A stretch of 64,000 nucleotides of DNA from Rosa chinensis (GCF_002994745.2 NC_037088.1:60468397-60532396); one strand, 5' to 3'. Numbered from the stretch's first letter, positions 13,861 to 26,539 are shown. Program-made: numbers and translations. The notes: a model not told the origin generated them from the sequence alone.

Positions 13861-16800
13861 ATGGCACCAAAAACTATGATGAGAGGAGCAAAAAGATTGT
13901 TAGAACAGTGTGATGCTGAAAATCGTCAGAATCAACGAATCTGCCGTGGTGAGGGCTTTGTTGCAACAAGAACTAGATGTAATCGTGTTGATCAAGTTAA
14001 ATCACGTAGATGGAAAACAGGTGGGTCTATTTTATGTCCTTTGAAATGTTGATCTATGCAAATAGTTTTTAGCAAAAACTGTTCTTTCTTTAGAAATATA
14101 AACTAATTGACATTGTTTGATTTTTGATTATAGTGTCTTATCCAGAAATTGCTGAAGTATCAAATAGCAACGACCAAAATATCACTGCAGTTGCGAATGA
14201 AAATCCGCATATGATTACAGAAGGTAAAATTTTTAATTAATTTAATTTATGGCCTTAATTTTAACGAGACTTTTGTTCTACTGTATTTCCTTTTCCTGTA
14301 CTAATAACTTTATATCTACTTCAATTTTGTTTTCAAATTATTCAGTTTTGTCGTCTCTATTTTTATTCAATCAAATTTCAGTTGGTTTCAAATTTTAGTC
14401 TTCAATAAGAAACAGAGTATTACAAGTATGACTTCTGAAGTCTTTAGTTTGGAACCGAATTAGGTGTTAATTTCAGTTGGTTTTGTTTCGTTCTGTGTCC
14501 TGTATCACTCTTAATTAAGTTTTGCCAGTAATGCTCATGTCACAACACAGCTTCTGTGTTTTTGTTACTCATCTTTTCTAAACTCAGATGCAGTAATTGT
14601 TCAGACTTGGTATACATTTGCCATTTCTATTAGTGAATTTATTTCCCCTGATGATTAAAGGAAGCAGAAATTTTTCAGGTTGATTGAATTAATTGATACA
14701 GCAACATTAAGTTTTCAGCATATAGCTTTTATTAAATAGTTCAATAAATTAAAATATTGCAGCATTAGCATTGATACAGGTCTGAATTTCTGCAAATTGA
14801 TAGTAACTAACTGTCATCACATCATTATAATTTTGATGAACAATGTAACTAACTGTTTACAAATTTTGTATGCAGGTCAATACTCTCATCCATTTGGTCA
14901 GGCATCATATCAAAGAAGCAAGCAAGGTTATGTGATAATTCTTACGTATTATTTTCAAAAAATAATTATCATATTTGTTTGACTAACAAAAGTGAAATTT
15001 CTCATTGCAGGATCAATTGTAAAATATGAGGATTCGGGTGATAATGTTCATGAATGTGATTATTGCAATGCATCTTTTTGGTTCGGAGAAGCTGTTAAGC
15101 AATCATCTTCAAATGAGCCTCTCATTTATACAAAATGTTGCAAAAGAGGTCAAATCAAAATTGAGCAGCCAAAACCAACACCAATTTTTCTTGAAAGATT
15201 ATTAGATCCAAACAATGGTTCAGAAAGTAAACTTTTCAGAGAAAATATAAGAGTTTACAATTCGATGTTCTCTTTTACATCAATGGGAGCGAAAATTGAT
15301 TATAAGATAAATAGTGGTTCAGGTCCATATGTTTTTAAAATTAGTGGTCAAGTCCATCATTTAATGGGTTCTGTATTACCTTCTGATGGAGAATGTCCTA
15401 AGTATGCTCAGTTATACATATATGATACAAAAAATGAGATTTCAAATCGTATCAATGCTATCGATCCAGATCATGTTAATCAAAATATCAAACTAGATAT
15501 TGTCGAAGGACTTATTAAAATGTTTGATGAGACTAATGAATTAGTTAAAGAATTTCGAATGATAAGAGATAAATTTGAAAATCATTCTTTGCCTTCATTA
15601 AATATGAGTATACTTAATTGCCAAGCTACTGATAGTAAGCAATATGAAGAACCAACAAGTGATGAAATTAGTGGTTTGATAGTTGGTGATATTGGAGAAT
15701 ACAATTCAAATAAAGATGTAATTATTGAATCAAACAGTGGACATTTACAACGTATTTCTAAAATACATCCAAAATATATGTCACTACAATATCCAATACT
15801 TTTCCCATATGGTGAAGATGGATATAAAATAAATTTATTAATGCAACAATTGACAGAAAATCGTACACAGAAAAGACAAAGAGTATCAATGCGAGCTTAT
15901 ATTACATATCAGATTCAAGACAGAAATAATATACCAAACACTTTATTAAAAGGTGGACGACTATTTCAACAATTTTTAGTCGATGCTTATGCAACGGTTG
16001 AAGAAGATCGCTTACATTGGATTAGAAAAAATCAAAGTAATTTTCGAAGTGAAGTTTTTAAAGACATTTATACTGCAGATTCAGCTGGAATTAAAAGAGG
16101 TTTTGATTTAGGACAAAAAATTATTTTACCAAGTTCTCATACTGGTAGTCCTAGAGATATGATAAATAATTATCAAGATGCCATGGCAATTTGCAGACAG
16201 TACGGTAATCCTGATTTATTTATAACTTTTACATGCAATGTTAAATGGCCTGAAATACAAAGATATTTTAAGAACAATCCCAACTGTAAAGTTGAAGACA
16301 GACCTGACATAATTTCGAGAATGTTTAATATGAAATTACAAAATATGATTGCTTATATTAAATCCGGTGAACCTTTCGGACAAATTGACGCAGATGTTTG
16401 CACAATAGAATTTCAAAAAAGAGGACTCCCTCATGCTCATATGTTGTTTTGGTTACAAAAAGATTATAAATGTTATACACCAATTGATATTGATTCTATT
16501 ATTTCTGCAGAATTGCCAGATAAAAATATTGATCCAGAACTTTTGAAAATAGTTAGCCAATTTATGATTCATGGACCTTGCGGACAAATAAATCCAAAAT
16601 CTCCTTGCATGAGAGACGGAAAATGTTCTAAATTTTTTCCAAAACCATATAATACAGATACTACATTTGAAACAAATGCACCTCCAATATACAGACGTCG
16701 TAATGACCATACAAAATTTATTGTAAAAAATAACGTACAAATTGGAAATAATTTTGTTGTGCCCTATAATTCAAATTTATTATTAAGATATAATGCTCAT

Positions 16801-19251
16801 ATTAACGTTGAATTATGCTCTCAATCTATGTTAATTAAATATCTATTTAAATACATAAATAAAGGTCCGGATAGAGCCCGAGTTTTATTTTATGAAAATC
16901 TAAATGATGAAATTACAACTTATCTTAATTGTCGTTATTTAACTGCCCACGAATCTGTCTGGAGATTATTTGAATATTCAATTCATTCTCGACATCCAGC
17001 TGTCCAACATTTACAAATTCATCTGCCTTTACAACAAAATATCGTTTTTAATGAATATCAATCTCTACAATCAATAATAAGACAAAAAAGTACAGAAGAT
17101 ACTATGCTCACTGGGTGGTTTAAAGCAAATTCAACTTATTCAAATGCATCTGAATTAACTTATACGCAATTTCCGACCAAATTTGTTTGGGACGATAATA
17201 AAAAAATTTGGAAACCAAGAAAACAATGTCAAACAATTGGTCGAATAGCATATGTACATCCAGCAAAAGGTGAATTATATTTTATGAGAATGTTATTAAA
17301 TATTCAAAAAGGTTGTCACAATTATGATTCAATAAAAACAATAAATGGTATCACATATACTTCATATCAGGAAGCTTGCCGAGTTTTAGGTTTATTAGGC
17401 AATGATAAAGAATGGATTGAAGCATTAACAGATTCTTTACAAACTGCAACAGCTTCTGAAATCCGTCAACTTTTTGTTACAATAATTTTATATTGTGAAG
17501 TTGCAAATCCTCAAATGATATTAGATTCACATTGGTTCAATATGTGTGATGATATTTTGCATAAAGCCAGAGTTCAACTAGGAAATCCAAATCTCATTTT
17601 GTCAGAATCAGAATTAAAAAATGAACTATTATTTGAATTAGAACAATTATTTAATAAATTATCAAGTTCATTAAAAGACCATAAATTACCAATGCCTGAT
17701 ACAGATAAATTATTACAATTGAATAACAAATTATTAAGAGAAGAATTAGAATATGATTGTCTTCAGCTAAAATATCAACATATAAATTTGGTAGCTCAAT
17801 TAAATCCATGTCAAAGAATTGTCTATGATGAAGTTATTAAAGCAATTGAAGAAAAAACATTTAATACTTTTTTTGTTCACGGTTATGGAGGAACTGGTAA
17901 AACATTTTTATGGCATACAATAATAAGCAAATTAAGATCTGAAGGAAAAATTGTTTTAGCTGTTGCTTCATCTGGAATTGCTTCACTATTACTTCCAAAT
18001 GGTAGAACTGCTCATTCTCGATTTAAAATACCTCTGACAGTCAATAGCTTATCAATATGTCCAATAAAAAAAGGTACTCATCTTGCAAAATTAATTGATA
18101 AAGCAGAATTAATTATTTGGGATGAAGCTCCAATGTGTAATAAACACTGTTTTGAAGCACTAGATAAATCTTTACGTGATATTCTATCAGATCCAAATAA
18201 CAAACCATTTGGCGGTAAACCTATATTATTGGGCGGAGATTTTCGACAGATTCTACCTGTTATTACAGGAGGAACCAAAGAACAGATAATTGAAGCTTCA
18301 TTAAATAGTTCATACCTATGGTCATCATTTAAAATATTCAACCTAACAGAGAATATGAGACTATCAAAAAAAAAATTAACTGATGAAGAAAAAATAAATA
18401 TTTCAACTTTTGCAAATTGGTTATTACAAATTGGAGAAGGTCGTATATGTTCAATTAATGATGAGAATGATAGAGATGCATCTTGGGTTGAAATTCCAAG
18501 CGATTTACTTATTTATACTTATACAAATCCAATAGAAGCAATTTTTCTTGCAACTTATTCAGATTTTACCATCAATTACAATGACTTTAACTATTTAAAA
18601 GAACGTGCAATTGTTACACCACGAAATGCAACAGTTCGAGATATAAATGATTACGCTATAAACTTATTACCAGGTAACAAAACAACTTATTTAAGTGCAG
18701 ACAATATTGTATTGAATTCTGGAAATAATGAAAATATGAAGATTTTATATCCGATAGAATTTTTGAATAAACTTGAATTTAATGGATTACCACCACATGA
18801 ATTAATTTTGAAAATAGGAATGCCTATCATGTTATTAAGAAATTTAAATCAAGTTTCTGGCTTATGTAATGGTACAAGATTAATAGTAACAAAATTATTT
18901 GATCGATTAATAGAAGCAAAAATATTAACAGGAGACAACATAGGTCAAAAAGTTTTTATACCTAGAATTATTCTTACTGCATCTGAAAACAAATGGCCGT
19001 TTATTTTTAAAAGACGACAATTTCCGATAAGACCATGTTACGCTATGACTATTAATAAAAGTCAAGGTCAATCACTAAATCAAGTTGGCATATATTTACC
19101 GGAACCTGTTTTTACTCATGGACAATTATATGTTGCACTTTCAAGAGTTACATCAAGAAATGGATTGAAAATTTTGATAAACAACAACAACAATATACCA
19201 AATAAATATACTAAAAATATAGTTTATAAAGATGTATTGCTAAATTTATAA
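13861..19251 (+). CDS. Helitron RepHel: HUH Rep plus PIF1-like helicase (1513 aa)
   Basis: Spliced model: 13861-14020, 14134-14223, 14876-14926, 15011-19251. All three introns are GT-AG and phase 1, and the joined length is an exact multiple of three with no internal stop. The N-terminal region has a Cys-rich segment (CDYCNASFW ... CCKRG). The Helitron Rep domain carries the metal-binding HUH-type motif as LPHAHMLFW (HAH at about residues 575-577) and two catalytic tyrosines in YLFKY (about Y711 and Y715). The helicase part has Walker A GYGGTGKT (1058-1065), a Walker B-like WDEAPM (D about 1138), GGDFRQILPV, and the C-terminal TINKSQGQS ... LYVALSRV motif of PIF1/SF1B helicases. Known role: rolling-circle nicking, strand transfer and unwinding in the nucleus. 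The length fits plant Helitron proteins. The chosen ATG follows an acceptor (gaatgcag|tg), so a leader intron is likely. Confidence 0.92.
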
Positions 19252-21021
19252 ATAGAAAAAAAAATTATGATACCAAGCTAAAATTTGATATATTTCAATT
19301 TTTGATTTACAAAAATTCAATTATTTTCTGAATTATAAATACTTCACATTTTTGGAAATTGTAAAGCATCTTATGATTTGAATTAACAAATAAAACGAAT
19401 CAATACAAATACTGAAAGTGTACATATTTTACATCTCTAACATACAATATTTTTTTCATGACACTTTAACATACGTATTTAATATATGAATGTGCACGAA
19501 TTCCATGTGACACAATTGATTATAAATAAAATAAACAATTGATAAAAGTCAAGACAAAAGTCAACATGACTAAAAGAGAAGAAACCCAATACATGCTCCC
19601 AGCTATACTTGCAATTCGTTTCAATGTGTATAATTTGAGTGTAAAACAATGGAGTCTCAATTGCCTTCAGCCTATACCATTGAAAATGGATGAAAATGAT
19701 ATGAAACAGACAACTGAAGCAGTGAAGCTAAACCAGAATATCATCAGCAAGAGTCCAAACAAAATGAACACTGCAGATGATTCTACATCACAAACAAACA
19801 GTGTTAAAAAGGGATTAAGTTTGTGATTACATTTTTGCCCTGAATCCCTGGGTAAAAAATAAAAAGTTAACAGAAAGAACAAACACGATTAAAAAAGAAA
19901 AAGTATACGTGTTCAACACAAGTGCACCTACATTTGAACATTTCTTGCCCCTTGATTTCTTGAATCTCCTTTCCTCCTTGATATTTTTTTTTTTTGATAC
20001 ATCCTTTCCCCCTTGATTTCTTGAATCTCCATTCCGGATTTTCGGGGGACTATACGTGTTCAACAGAAGTGCACTCAGATTTGAACGTTTCTGACCCCTT
20101 CATTTTTTAAATTTCCTTTTTCAATCTCCTTTCCTCCTTAATTTCTTGAATCTCTGTCCCCTTGACTTTTTCAGTGCCCTTTTGCTCCTTGATTTCTTGA
20201 ATCTCTGTCCCCTTAACTTTTCTGGACAAAACAGATGCTATATCACTTTGAGATCAGTAGAGCAATTGGGATTGATTTGACAACTGCTGAGTTGTTGGGA
20301 AAAAATCTGCTTTTGTGCCTTTTGATATTCCTATTTGCAGATTTTTTCAGAACCTCCTAGCTTTTTTCCATCCTTATCCGATTCTAGATCCCTCTAAAGT
20401 TTCTCTCGATTTACACTTCAGCCATCTAGCCTAGCCATATATATATAATATATAATATAGTGTTAAGCTTCAAAGCTGTTTGGAAGTGTGGACCTCCCCT
20501 CGACACAGTAAGCATGAGAATGACTAAGCATGTAGAATTTTACTCATTCAATTTTCGCTTTCACACACTAACACTGTAAAGTGTTTGATTCCTGCATTCT
20601 TCAAATTAAATATTTGATTACTTCATGGTTTATTCTGTATTTTAAGTTAGTCTTTTTGATTCCTTCATGCTTTGTGCTTTCTGTGCAAATTGTTGGTTAA
20701 CAGTTGTACGAAACATAAAGCCTAGAATAACAGCTTTCTTAAAGCTAGCAAATTTGCAGTCAACATTGAAAAACGTAAATAAACAGCTTTCATTTTATGA
20801 ATCCAATCACTGACGTGTTATTTACAATTTGTTATCTCATCTTATTCCATTTTCTTACGATCTCAAATTCATCTAGGTCAATCAGATGATAACTTTCAAG
20901 ACTGGTTGAGTTATTTGCTGTCCATATGCTGAAATTGTAAAATTTGTAGAACATTTCAACTTTTTTTATTGTCCATCTGATATATGTTCTCTACATTTTC
21001 TTATATTAACCTCAGGAAACA
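19252..21021 (+). other. Spacer between RepHel and the RPA-like gene, with tandem repeats
   Basis: No credible protein gene is visible. The RepHel 3' UTR should lie at the left. The short frame at 19539-19826 has no recognised domain. The right part (20280-21015) contains T-rich and intron-like sequence with an acceptor (acctcag) just before the RPA-like start, suggesting a leader intron for that gene. Confidence 0.45.
19904..20200 (+). repeat. ~148 bp tandem duplication with ttgatttcttgaatctcc sub-repeats
   Basis: The segment beginning tatacgtgttcaaca at 19904 recurs at 20052 with moderate divergence. Inside and after both copies the motif ccttgatttcttgaatctc appears at least four times up to about 20210. 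It lies inside the Helitron between its two genes. Confidence 0.75.
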
Positions 21022-21262
21022 ATGAGCCCAACATTACTACGCAACATAACAGGTTTTCGTTCGGACTTCAGTATAAGAGCCCGAGTCAGTAGACAATGGA
21101 GACCAAAGAAGTTCAACACTGAGATACGAGTCAGTAGACAATGGAGACCAAAGAAGTTCAACACTGAGATATATGATGGCCTGCATTATGTTTTAGTAGA
21201 TGAGAAGGTAAGATTGCCGGCAACTTATTTTTACTCAATTAGCAATGTCTAAACTTTCATGC

Positions 21263-21305
<43 letters not shown>

Positions 21306-23583
21306 ATGACAGGGTGATGCGATTCATGCTATCATTGAAGAAAATAACTTCCCTTATATGACCAACAAGATGGAACAAGGAAAAGTCTATGATATTTCCC
21401 TGCTTCACACTCGAAATCACCAAAAATCCAACTATAAAGTCATCGATCATGAAGCACAGGTCTTTTTCAACCAGATGACAAAATTCACAGCAGTTCAGGA
21501 CACTTTCCCGCTTATCCCACTGCATTCATTTAGGCTTCTGGAATTTGATCAATTGGGTGCAGAGCTGAAAAAACAGAAAGAAGGGCCACTGAATCAGCAA
21601 ATAGTGCTGTCAGGCAAGTTTCTTATCTTTTAAATGCATAACTTCTCTGTTTTCATATTACAGACTTTATCTATAATAACAACAGTATTTCTTTTTACAA
21701 TAAAAGATGTTTACGGTTGTGTCAAATCAATTGTACCGGAACATCGAATTCCTGTCAAGAACAATGAAAAACTCGAGTCCATCTGTGAAATCACAATGGA
21801 AAACCTGAGGTGCACTGTTCAACTTTTCTTAAAAATTTAAACTACTCTTTTTGGCAACTAACAATGCGAAACAAATTTTCTAAATTAAAAATGCAGAAGA
21901 GAAGATCTCAATATCACACTTTGGGGTGATACTGCAAGAGAATTTAACGTAGAAGCTGTCCGAAGTTTGACTGTACCAGTGCTCGCTGTTTTCACCAGTT
22001 TGAGAGTCACTCTCTTTAAAGGTAGCGATTTTTTGTAAATTGATAACGATAATGTTACAATTAACAACCATGTTCTAACTAATTTCTCTTACAATCACTA
22101 GAGCGAATTACACCATCAAGTACAAATCACACTTGCTTCATCATTGATCCAGAAGTTGCACAAAGGGATTTATACAGAAACGAGTAAGTTGCAATTAATA
22201 TACATATTGATGTTTTCCTTAATTAACTCAACATTTATTCATTGTTTTGTTATGATTCAGAGTATTGAAAAATATTCGCAATCTGAAGTTTAAAATATTG
22301 TAGGTTCTCAAGGCCAGGAGACAAGGTTAAGATAATTGCAAATTCATTCAAGCAACTAACACAAGCAGAACTCAAGGATCAACAGAGAAAGACTGTTGCT
22401 GACTTGAATGCACTTGATCCAGACCTATATGCGGTATTACAATTAAAATTTCAATCAGCTAAAATATGGAATTTCATCATAAAAATTATTCAGTTAAGAA
22501 CTATGAACTTTGATATTTTACAGAAAGAAACAGTCTACTCCATTGCTTCAATATGTAGATTTCCTACGCATAGCGGCTGGTGGTACAAGGGTTGTCCAAG
22601 TTGCCACAAACAACTGAAGCAAAAAGAAGACTCCAATGAATTGACCTGCACTAAGCATGCGATCCAGACAGCTTTGCCATGGTGAATGCTCTGACTCTTA
22701 ATCCAAAAGTAACATATTTTCAAACATTCTGCAGTTTGTACTATGGTTTATGATTTGATTGATCGATTGGTACAAATGCTGAATCCTGAATTCCTTGATT
22801 TGATTTAATATAATTACAATTTGAGCAGAATATACCAAAAATTAATACAAGTGCTGCAGCTTTATTAAATCTATTATTCAAATGCTACTAAAATAATAAT
22901 AATAATAATAATAATAATAATCTACAATGTAGCAATTCATTCTCTGTATACTTAGTAATTACCATATTATTTACATTTGTTCCTTCTCTTTGATATACAG
23001 TTACAGAGTATATATGACAATCAAGGACAAGGACAATTATGCCACAGTGATAGTCATGGGAAAGGAAGGTGAACAATTATTTGGCAGCACCTGTGAAGAT
23101 CTCCTTAACAAGAGAACATATCCAACTGAACACACATTGCCAAAAGAAATTAAGCAGACAATAGGACAAACATACCAGTTTCACATTAAGGTTAATCCTA
23201 ACAGTGAACTGGTTGTCAAAAATATTGTCCCAGATCCAGAAGCCTCTCTCCCACTGACAGAAAAAGAGCCAACAAGTGACACGCCAGATCAGCTTCTCTC
23301 AGAAATAAAAAGAGGAATCCATGCAAGCAAAAGAGCTCTATTTACTTCTGAACCACACAAAACAAGTAAGAGGTAAATATCCAATATTTGTGCTGTTTCC
23401 TTTATTTGTATTGAAAAGTCCGCTTTGCAGTTACTCTTAATAATATTAAAATCTTTTACCTTTGTAAATCTACAGAAAACACATTCATTTTAGTTATTTG
23501 ATTTAATCAGGCAATCTGAACGGGGAACAACCACATCATCATCAGGAAAAGGAAAGCTGCCTCAGAAGGATAAATATGTCTAA
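21022..23583 (+). CDS. Helitron-encoded RPA70-like ssDNA-binding protein (509 aa)
   Basis: Nine exons join in one frame: 21022-21207, 21313-21613, 21707-21809, 21897-22021, 22102-22183, 22304-22433, 22524-22681, 23001-23372, 23511-23583. The total is exactly 510 codons including the stop. The intron after 21613 has a GC donor (cag|gcaagt). The others are GT-AG. The protein has three OB-fold regions in the order of RPA70: a DBD-A-like fold (ARVSRQW ... LVDEKGDAIHAII), a DBD-B-like fold (DVYGCVKSI ... ITLWGDTAREF), and a C-terminal DBD-C-like fold with a zinc finger (CPSC ... CTKH, about residues 333-353). Known role of RPA: binding single-stranded DNA. Plant Helitrons commonly carry such a gene, presumably to protect displaced strands during transposition. 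A 45 bp in-frame duplication near the N-terminus is unusual. The start is the first ATG after a leader acceptor. Confidence 0.88.
21082..21171 (+). repeat. 45 bp in-frame tandem duplication in the RPA-like gene
   Basis: Positions 21082-21126 and 21127-21171 are identical 45 bp units, each encoding RVSRQWRPKKFNTEI. They fall at the first strand of the DBD-A-like OB fold, so the duplication adds 15 residues without breaking the frame. Confidence 0.95.
21268..21302 (+). repeat. (TA)n microsatellite in RPA-like intron 1
   Basis: A run of about 17 TA units lies just before the acceptor of exon 2. The sequence here is A+T only and probably length-variable. Confidence 0.95.
22892..22920 (+). repeat. 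(AAT)n microsatellite in RPA-like intron 7
   Basis: About ten trinucleotide units of aat/ata lie within the intron between exons 7 and 8. Confidence 0.95.
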
Positions 23584-23663
23584 ACATCAGTAACTGTTCT
23601 CTGAACATATAACTTATGTTGCACTAAACCACTGAGTATCCTTTATGTACTACGATAGTCAGT

Positions 23664-23793
23664 TAATCAACTGGAGTGCTGTGAAGTAGTTTTTGTGCCA
23701 TAAAATAAAGCGGTTATTTCAGTGTAATTAATCAACTGGAGTGCTGTCAAGTAGTTTTTGTACCATAAACTAAAGCGGCTATTTCAGTGTAAT
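23664..23793 (+). repeat. 65 bp tandem duplication in the RPA-like 3' UTR
   Basis: The unit beginning taatcaactggagtgctgt at 23664 is repeated at 23729 with only a few mismatches (gtgccataaaat versus gtaccataaact). It lies 80 bp after the stop codon, inside the Helitron. Confidence 0.9.
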
Positions 23794-24011
23794 TATTTTG
23801 AATTAGTGGCAGCAGCGAAATTTTTTGAATAACCTTTACCATTACCTGTGGTTGGGTTGTACAAACTTCCACTAAATGAAGTGTAAAAAAAAAAAAATGC
23901 GACGGATGTAACCTATGTATTATTTTAATGATAATGAATAAGCAGTTTCTTTGTAAACTTCCTCTCTCTTTTGTTCATTATGTTTTTATATAACTTGAAT
24001 GAAGTGATATA

Positions 24012-24041
24012 CCCGCAGCAAAGCGCGGGATCTCTAACTAG
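24012..24041 (+). other. Helitron 3' terminus: hairpin plus CTAG
   Basis: cccgc(a)gc-aaa-gc-gcggg folds into a seven-pair GC hairpin with one bulged A. It is followed by atctctaa and the terminal CTAG, and the next base is T. This matches the canonical Helitron end, which acts as the replication terminator during rolling-circle transposition. Confidence 0.9.
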
Positions 24042-26061
24042 TGTAATACCATTAACATACACAATAGGATAAGTTTTTCCAACTTATTATTAAAAATTTG
24101 TCCTTAACATGCGGAGAGACAAATTTGGAATTAAAAAACAAAGGTTAGAGAGACGAATTTAATAAGTACAACTCAAAATCAGAAACAATAATGTGCACGC
24201 GCGAGCGCAGTCCTTCTGCACGCGCGTATGCGTGCGCAAGAAGGCTAGTAGGGGTAAAATAGAGATTAATTTTTTTTTTTCAAAAATCAAGAGAGGTCTA
24301 AATAACAAATTTGGAGGTATGAATAGAACCACTTTTTTTTTTTTTTTTTTTGAATCAAACCCAAATCGGGTGTTAATTTCATTCATCACATGCCAGAATG
24401 GCCACATACCATTCTGCTGCCTTCAACTAGACAGATCAAGAAAGTATGGTACTACCACAGTGGTACATAGAAATAGGTCCACTAATTATACATCAAAGTC
24501 GTAGAAACTAGCGTAAATTATCCTTCAGTACTACTCCAGAAGCACTAGAGACACGGAAAGTGCATAGATCCCTAAAAACTTAAGGAATTATTGAAAGTAA
24601 AACTACTGACATATAGGATCCCAGAAATAAAGAGAGTTTTTATGGACCTAGGGCCAAAAACCCTACCAGTCCAAAATTTCAAGCCCAAAAGGCAACCCAA
24701 GTGAGAGGTCCACTCGCGCCTCCCCGACCTGCGCCACCCTGCACCACACCACCACGACACCACCGCCATGGAATCGCACCTCATCTACCCGCACCCCACA
24801 ACCTGTGCTGCCATCAAAACATAACCACGAAACCACAACGCCACGCCACTGGTCCAAGATGCCGTCAACAGCTCTCGTAAAATTTTATTATAAAGTTATA
24901 ATTTTTTAAAGTAGAATTTAAGTAGTCAATATAGTTTCGTACATGTGATAATTTTCTCAAACTATACACTTAACAAGTTATATGAAGTCCCAAAAGTTTT
25001 CTCCTCTCTCATAAAATTCCTAAACGCGTTGCACGCATCTTTGAAGCTACTTTACAAAACCTCCTCGTCCGACGGCGTCTCACCAGCGGTGATGGTCTTT
25101 GGCCATCACGGTGTCGTGGATGTGTTGTCGGACAAGGTGCCAATTTCTGGCTTTGTCTCTGGAATGGTCAAGATCGATGGCAGATGAAGTGGGTAGCAGA
25201 TCCGGCCAATGTTGCTCCTTGATTTTGTTACGCGCGGGTACAGATCTAAATCGACAATAGTGGTTTGGTTGGAAAAAGGCAGACGTCTTTTTTCAGTGGC
25301 CGGTGGCGGCAGTAAGGGAGGGGGTTGAAATGCAGGTCTGCTTCGTTTGGGTCTCTTGAAGGCGGTGTCATGCTGTTTGGTGCTGGGTTTGGTCACAACA
25401 ATGGTCGTGGTGGCGGTCGTAGATGCGTTTAGATGCTGTATGTGCGGGTCGACGACATTGAGGAGTAAAGACTGCATCTGTGTGCAACTTTATTGAGCTT
25501 AGGGTTTTTTATTGTTCTTTAGGCCTTAGCCAACAATTAGTTAGATTATCTTTCTATTAATTCTCATTAATTCTCTCTTTGTTTAGGAAACCCTATGTTA
25601 GTATTTTTGTCTATTTTCAATCATTCTCTAATTTTTTAGGGAGCTATGCACTTTATGTGTCATTTAACAATCTTCTGGAGTAATACCGAAGGAAGAGATC
25701 CGTTTGTCAATGTATTTGATGTCTAATGAGTCATGAGTGGTCTAATTCTATGTAATATTGTAGTACTAACACATCTTCTTGTCTGTTTAGATGGCAGCAG
25801 CATGATATATAATGGTCACTCTAATTTGAGAGGAATGATATTGTTTTATGGTTTTGCTAAAAAAAAAAAAAATATCCCAAAACACCTATGGTAATTTATC
25901 AAACTATATACTAAAGCTAATATGCTATGATACTAGAATACAATAATTCGAGCATCAGTTTCGAAATATACAGCATTTACCTAATCGAGCAACCTCAATT
26001 GAATCTCTAATTCATGATTAAATTATCAATGCGATCTTATTAATATATATGACCATTTTCA
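24042..26061. other. Retroposon-rich intergenic region, no intact gene
   Basis: A 20-base T run at about 24331, followed by gaatcaaacccaaatc, looks like the 3' tail of a minus-strand non-LTR retroposon extending to about 24880 (open frames 24572-24857, Trp/Arg-rich, no domain recognised). Around 25000-25872 there is a second GC-richer segment ending in an A run at 25860, compatible with a plus-strand 5'-truncated retroposon. No target duplications were identified for either, so class calls are tentative. At 24193-24240 there is an alternating cgcgcg/gtgcgc stretch. Confidence 0.35.
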
Positions 26062-26077
26062 AGCAATATGTCATACC

Positions 26078-26220
26078 TACCTAATGAAGTGGTGTTAGAC
26101 GAAGTGGTTAGAACACCCACTACCTAATAATGAAGTCACGGGTTCGAGTCACCATGTGGGTATGAGTGAAATCATTTATCCTCGTTTTTAGAAACTAAAT
26201 TTTTTTAAAAAAAAAAAAAA
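26078..26220 (+). mobile_element. tRNA-derived SINE with target duplications
   Basis: A ~143 bp insertion contains an internal B-box-like gggttcgagtcacc preceded by an A-box-like ttagacgaagtggtta, and ends in an A-rich tail. It is flanked by 16 bp direct repeats agcaatatgtcatacc (26062-26077) and agcaatctgtcatacc (26221-26236), with one mismatch. This is the structure of a SINE mobilised by a LINE. Confidence 0.8.
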
Positions 26221-26539
26221 AGCAATCTGTCATACCATGACATGGTATCATGTATGTATTTCAAGCCATTTTGTTCCTAGAGATTCTTGTCAACTTAATT
26301 ATGAATTTGATACGCAAAAGGAACACTAGTTCAGTCAAGTTTTGCATGTGCACCACGTGTCACTTTCAGAGCTAGAAACCATGGCCTTCGTTGTTCCCTC
26401 AACCAACGTACGTGTAATTGGCTCTGGCTAATTTCATTTTGGTGTGCACAAACGAGAATATATCCTTGGATAGAAAGAAAAAAAAAATATTTTTATGAAA
26501 AAAACAAGAAAAAGAAATTGAGAAACATAAAAATTAATG

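Larger units (their letters stand above)
10025..24041 (+). mobile_element. Large, potentially autonomous Helitron (~14 kb)
   Basis: The right end is diagnostic. A GC hairpin (cccgc...gcggg, 24012-24029) is followed 8 nt later by CTAG at 24038-24041 and then by T, as expected for insertion between A and T without target duplication. The left end (ttatactatatactaaagccc) resembles plant Helitron 5' ends but lacks a perfect initial TC, so it is approximate. The interior encodes an intact RepHel protein and an intact RPA70-like protein, both on the plus strand, the usual gene set of plant autonomous Helitrons. The region between the left end and RepHel is intron- or leader-like and holds an additional possible small gene. 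Coding capacity without any stop suggests recent activity. Confidence 0.88.

Noticed and set aside
25106..25477. 123 aa minus-strand frame rich in Thr/Pro
   Set aside because: No recognisable domain, lies in a putative retroposon, and composition fits GC-rich non-coding DNA.
25900..25935. Sequence aactatatactaaagctaatatgc resembling the Helitron left end
   Set aside because: Only ~15 bp match the 5' end of the Helitron and no hairpin/CTRR end follows, so it cannot be called a second element.
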